This document shows, piece by piece, positions 60,130 to 64,000 of a DNA stretch of 64,000 nt. A program made the translations under genes and the position numbers. This DNA is from Motacilla alba alba (taxonomy: Eukaryota; Chordata; Aves; Passeriformes; Motacillidae), in the NCBI RefSeq assembly GCF_015832195.1, contig NC_052017.1:71425801-71489800 (forward strand), written 5' to 3'. Below the pieces are notes generated by a model. It saw nothing but the letters and a program-made list of their open reading frames with translations, was not told the origin of the DNA and made no database searches. Every line of letters starts with the position of its first letter. The first letter of the stretch is position 1.

Positions 60130-62635
60130 GGTATCCAAGGGTCCTCTAGAAATATTGCTAAGCAGGTTTGCAAAAGGCAGAAGAGAAATGAGTTGAAATC
60201 TAATTTCCAGCTTTTGTTAGGCTATAAGCAAGGGAATAAAACCAATCACGTTACTGTACAATGTGCCTTTGTCCTTAATGCCCTGTACCAATGCATGAGA
60301 AACATGTACTGCAGTGTCTCAGAGATGGATTCTTTGTACTACACATTAATGAATTTCAGCGCAGGCTTAGTGCTAGAGGCAGCTTGAGAATTGGAGAGTG
60401 GGTAAGTCCAAGAAGGCATGGGGCAAGAGAGGGAAGCAATTTGCAAATGGGTGAGGTGGTAGCTAGTTTTCCAAAGAGGTCGTTCATCAAACTGAGAAAG
60501 ACAGAGCAGTAAGGGTATAGTGAATACCAGCAGTAAAAGTAAGAAGATACTTTATGAGCATACTTGGACTTTTCCTTCTGCCAGCTTTCACTGCTCCTTA
60601 GGAGAGAGACTGAAGAATACAAGCCTGCCTGTTTCTGTCGGACCACAGAGGGTCTGCTTACATTCTGATTTACTACCAGCTTTTTGAGGAAAACTGCCAG
60701 CTGCAGTTCCTCAGAGGTAGAGAAGACAAGCTGAGCAAAGAGACAAAGGCAAGTTCACGGCTGACAGTGTCTCTCTGAACATCAGTTAGTAGCAATGCCA
60801 GTGCAGTCTTGATTGGGCTTTAATTGTCCTTGGCCTGCTCTTTTCCTGACAGTGGGAAAACCACAAGACTGACTTTTCTTCCCTGACATACTGCAGTGAC
60901 AGAGGTAAAGGAAGGACTATGATCATTTTTTTTGTTTGTTTTTTGGATGGCTTTTACCATATTCCAGAAAAGACTGACAGAAGAGTCAAAGACCATTCCC
61001 TTCTCACTACCGTCTCTCCAGACCCTGCCTAGGTTCAAAAGCTGCAAACAAAGGCTGATATTCCATTTCTACCAAAAAGAAGTCCCATGTGTTTTGAGTA
61101 TATTTTAGTGTGCAAACCATAGTAGCAACACTAAAACTGATGGCAGTAATGTTGCTTTTGCAAGAGGCTTGAAAGGTTTTGCACTTTATTTAGCATGTAC
61201 AGTTGCCATGCAAAATCTTGCTATTGCTATTCTTCTCCTTTGGAAGTGTGGCTTTGCAAATTTAAATGCAGAAATAAAATAGGTGCTTTGCCACAAGTTT
61301 TACTTTGTATTTCCTTAATATCTTCTTTAAAAGTATGTTTGTGTAAAAAAGAAATAAAATCAAGTTGTTGTGCTCATTCCAAGAAAATGTGTAGTACTTA
61401 TACATTACCTTGATAATAATTTATTTAAGGAAATACGTAGGGAAAAAAATTTGTCATTTGGCGTAAGCTTCTTGCTCAGATGTTTTATTATCCACTCCCT
61501 CCACTGTCCATAAATAAGCCTTGCTGTCTAGCAACAGTTGGCTCTTTTTGGATTTGCAGTTGTGGCAGTGCGTAAAGCTGGACCCAGACATTACAGATTC
61601 TGCTGAAAATTAGGTAGTTAGGCTAAGGGTAAAGAATTCCTTTTTTTTTTACATGTCACAATACCTAATGGGAAAACCTTTGTTAATGCAGGAAACAAGT
61701 ATGAAAATGAGAATTAAGACACTGTTTAAAATGCAGGATTTAATGCGTCTAAGAGTTATTACTGCAACTCCTGCTGAAATCAATAGCAAGATTTAGCCCT
61801 AAATATCTGCAGTATTCATGTTTGTTCAGATGCTGAAGTGGAGCTGTGCCTATTGCAAATTGTTCCTTTTATGCTCTGAAATCCAGAAGATAAACTCTGT
61901 GACACAGAATAATATATGAATGTGTCTTTTCTTCAGTTGTTGGGGGGCTTCAAAGCAGGACAATACTGTGCTGTCTAATCTTGAAATCCTTGTTTTAATG
62001 AAAACTGTTTTTCCCTTTCAAAAATGTGCTCTTTTTAAAAGCACAATAAAAAGTCAAAGCCATGATGTTAGGCATACACACACATATTTATACGTGTGCA
62101 TATGTTTATATGTTTATAGGAGAAGCATTGAATATGATGACAGAGACAATTTAAATACTTTTAAAATTAAGTTTTCATTATAATAAAATCCAATATCATG
62201 ATAATGAGTGTCATCTCTGTTCTTTTTAAGATAAGAACTCACTATTTTACAGTGCTGAGTTCCTTTCTGGCAATTGCCTGTCATTTCGTGGAGAAGAGAG
62301 TTTCTATCAAACTTACTATTTAAAATGTGGTAACTAGTGTGCAATCTCTGTCTCAGATGTAACAAGTCTGACAATTAGGCTGTGTTACATTATGTGGAAA
62401 GGTTGATGGAGAAAAGGTGAACTTGTCTTGGTCTGCATCTGCAAAAGCAGAACCCTTGCATCTAGAGTGATCTTACAGCCAATCCTCAGAGAAAAGTGTG
62501 CCATGCTCCTGTAGCACACTCATGCCTAGCCCTTAGAAGGACCTTAGAGCCCAAACCATAATAAATTGAATCATTTAATAGAAAAAGTATAACACATTTT
62601 TCTGTCAAATGTCACTTCAGCATTTAGAAACACAG
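60130..62635. other. Unique AT-rich non-coding DNA
   Basis: No gene supported. A short stretch at 61768-61800 (ctcctgctgaaatcaatagc, then a gatttagccct piece) resembles another old amniote repeat containing a 'tgaa-tcaatgg...gatttggccct' core, but it is too short to call alone. A small cacacacatatttata-type simple stretch lies at 62075-62115. Confidence 0.55.
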
Positions 62636-62639
62636 GGAT

Positions 62640-62700
62640 GGCAGTCCCAGGTCAGATGGATGGTCTATCTTGTCTGGTTACTCAGATAAAACTCAAAAAG
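62640..62700 (+). repeat. Possible old amniote interspersed repeat
   Basis: cagtcccaggtcagatggat followed by ggtctatcttgtctggtta resembles an old element with the core 'gtaccaggtcagacc-a-ggtccatctagcccag-atcc', common in reptile genomes. The match is about 45 bases and the family name is unknown to me. Confidence 0.35.
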
Positions 62701-64000
62701 TCAGTGAAGCAAAAAACACCCATATCTGGAGAAGTCCCTCCTTGATTCCTCATGACCTTTTGCACTTACATGTATTTGCTCTTATTCCTTCCAAGATCCT
62801 CTGTGAGGGCTGGCTCCAGCTGCTTCCTGAAGGTAGACCAGAGTAGATCCTGTGGATGAGACTGAGAGGTGACAGCCTGTGCTAGCATACATCCTTGGAG
62901 TCGAGGGTCCCAGGGGTCTCCTTCTGTGCGGCAGGTTCTAGGAACCCAAGCATGGCCAGCAGATTTGACTCACATTGACGTTTTCAAGTAGGCTGTTGGG
63001 AGGTAATGCAGGCACCAGCCGAGCATTCCTGATACTTGGGCCATGGCTGGAGAGGAGGATGTGCTGGGCTCACAGGTGCTACAAGCTCTGCTGTTTCACC
63101 ATACTGAAACTACAAGCATTGTCTTTGTCTGTGGGAATGTGTAGTCCCTCCCTGTATCTCAGTTTATTATTGGTCTCCCTTGGCAATAAATTACACAGGC
63201 TACTTATGTACTCAGCTATCTGCAATATATTTATGGTATATTCTTGAATTTGTCATTGAATATCACTTGGTTCCTCTTTTAAGGACGATGAATAAGAAAC
63301 CTTGATTCTTTGCTCCTACATTTCTTTCTTCTTTTTTTTTTTTTATTTTTTTTTTTTTTTTTTTAGTACACATATCTAGTCCTTTTTGTAAAACTCCTCC
63401 AGTCTATTAAATTCAGTGCCAGACTCCCAACAATGTAAACTAAGTGAACTTTAAGGAATGATTAAGTAGGGAATATTGTGAATAAAGGCTGCATATCAAC
63501 TTAGGACACCCACAGAACTTTTTGTAAAACTAAACATGAATATAAAGGATGTGTAATAAGTTCCTTCTCCTTTTATTTTTTTCTCCACCTCCACTAAGAA
63601 GAACTTAGGGAGGAATGAGAATCATTGAACAGCCAAAAGCACCAAACACTGTTTCAGTTCAGAATATCACCTGCTGCCTGTGAAATTCTCTCTCAGATAA
63701 GCTTCATTTCTGAATCACCAGTTGGGAGGAAGCCAAAGTGATAGAATTTAGCACTAATGTTTAACTAAAATATCTCTCTATGTTCAAATAGTGAGAAACA
63801 TTTATGTCCTTAATATAGCAGTATATAACACATATACTAAATGAAAAGTGACATTTTGTTAACAAAAAAAAAAAGGGAGAAAAAAAGAGTTTGTTCATAG
63901 GATGGGCTTTGGTTTCACAATCAGAACTGAGCTTTCTGCCTTCATATGCCCCTGATCTGGCTAGCTTCTTATGCTCAGTTGTTTTGCATCTCCGTGTCTC
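62701..64000. other. Unique non-coding DNA with a long poly-T tract
   Basis: No gene or repeat family recognised. It contains the long T tract at 63332-63364 and a 12-base A run near 63863-63874. Confidence 0.6.
63332..63364. repeat. Long poly-T tract (33 bases, one A)
   Basis: The longest homopolymer-like run in the window, preceded by a tttctttcttc pyrimidine stretch. No SINE or retrocopy body is recognisable on either side. Confidence 0.95.

Noticed and set aside
1..64000. CRISPR array, prokaryotic operon, tRNA/rRNA gene or intact endogenous retrovirus
   Set aside because: No regularly spaced direct repeats, no tightly packed long frames with ribosome-binding sites, no cloverleaf that I could assemble, and no gag/pol/env-like frames or paired LTRs.

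Overview
The window reads as ordinary vertebrate nuclear DNA, most likely from a bird. It is AT-rich (estimated by eye, not computed) and lacks bacterial-style operons, tRNA or rRNA genes, CRISPR arrays, Alu/B1-type SINEs and long L1 tracts. Every interspersed repeat that I can place with confidence belongs to the CR1 LINE family or to old amniote repeats. Sparse, decayed repeats with CR1 dominating is the usual picture for avian gene-poor DNA. A crocodilian or turtle is possible but less likely because repeat density is low. The species cannot be named from this.

No protein-coding gene can be supported. The open frames of 60-157 codons scattered over both strands look like chance frames. The one frame with recognisable protein homology is the C-terminal end of a dead CR1 reverse transcriptase (13994-14263, minus). 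The window is best described as a gene desert or the inside of a very large intron.

Layout: 200-660 holds a very old minus-strand CR1 fragment covering the catalytic region of the reverse transcriptase, followed by a small GC-rich island (780-900). 900-13.7 kb is mostly featureless, apart from a small cysteine-rich frame (3.7 kb) and an exon-like segment (11.25 kb). 13.77-14.39 kb is the best-preserved CR1 copy. 14.4-29.2 kb is unique DNA with simple tracts and a second exon-like segment (15.13 kb). 29.2-34.9 kb holds CR1-like scraps, a possible old repeat and a clear ancient CR1 3' end (34.45-34.92 kb). 37.4-38.2 kb is a regulatory-looking block with a G-quadruplex motif, followed by a CR1 tail (38.7-38.9 kb). 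42.9 kb has the strongest G-quadruplex motif, 43.5-43.7 kb a palindromic MITE-like repeat, 46.4-46.6 kb a tRNA-SINE-like relic, 48.2-48.3 kb a G-quadruplex motif beside a perfect 11-bp hairpin, and 54.3 kb a GT microsatellite. From 57.2 to 59.5 kb are stretches that look like conserved non-coding DNA, ending in an exon-like segment with a perfect donor. A GC-rich block of unknown origin follows (59.64-60.12 kb), and the rest is unique DNA with a long poly-T tract.

I found no previously undescribed multi-gene system. The most useful leads are the candidate conserved non-coding elements, the exon-like segments, the G-quadruplex motifs and the very old repeat relics. All family assignments come from recalled consensus patterns without alignment software, so borders are approximate.
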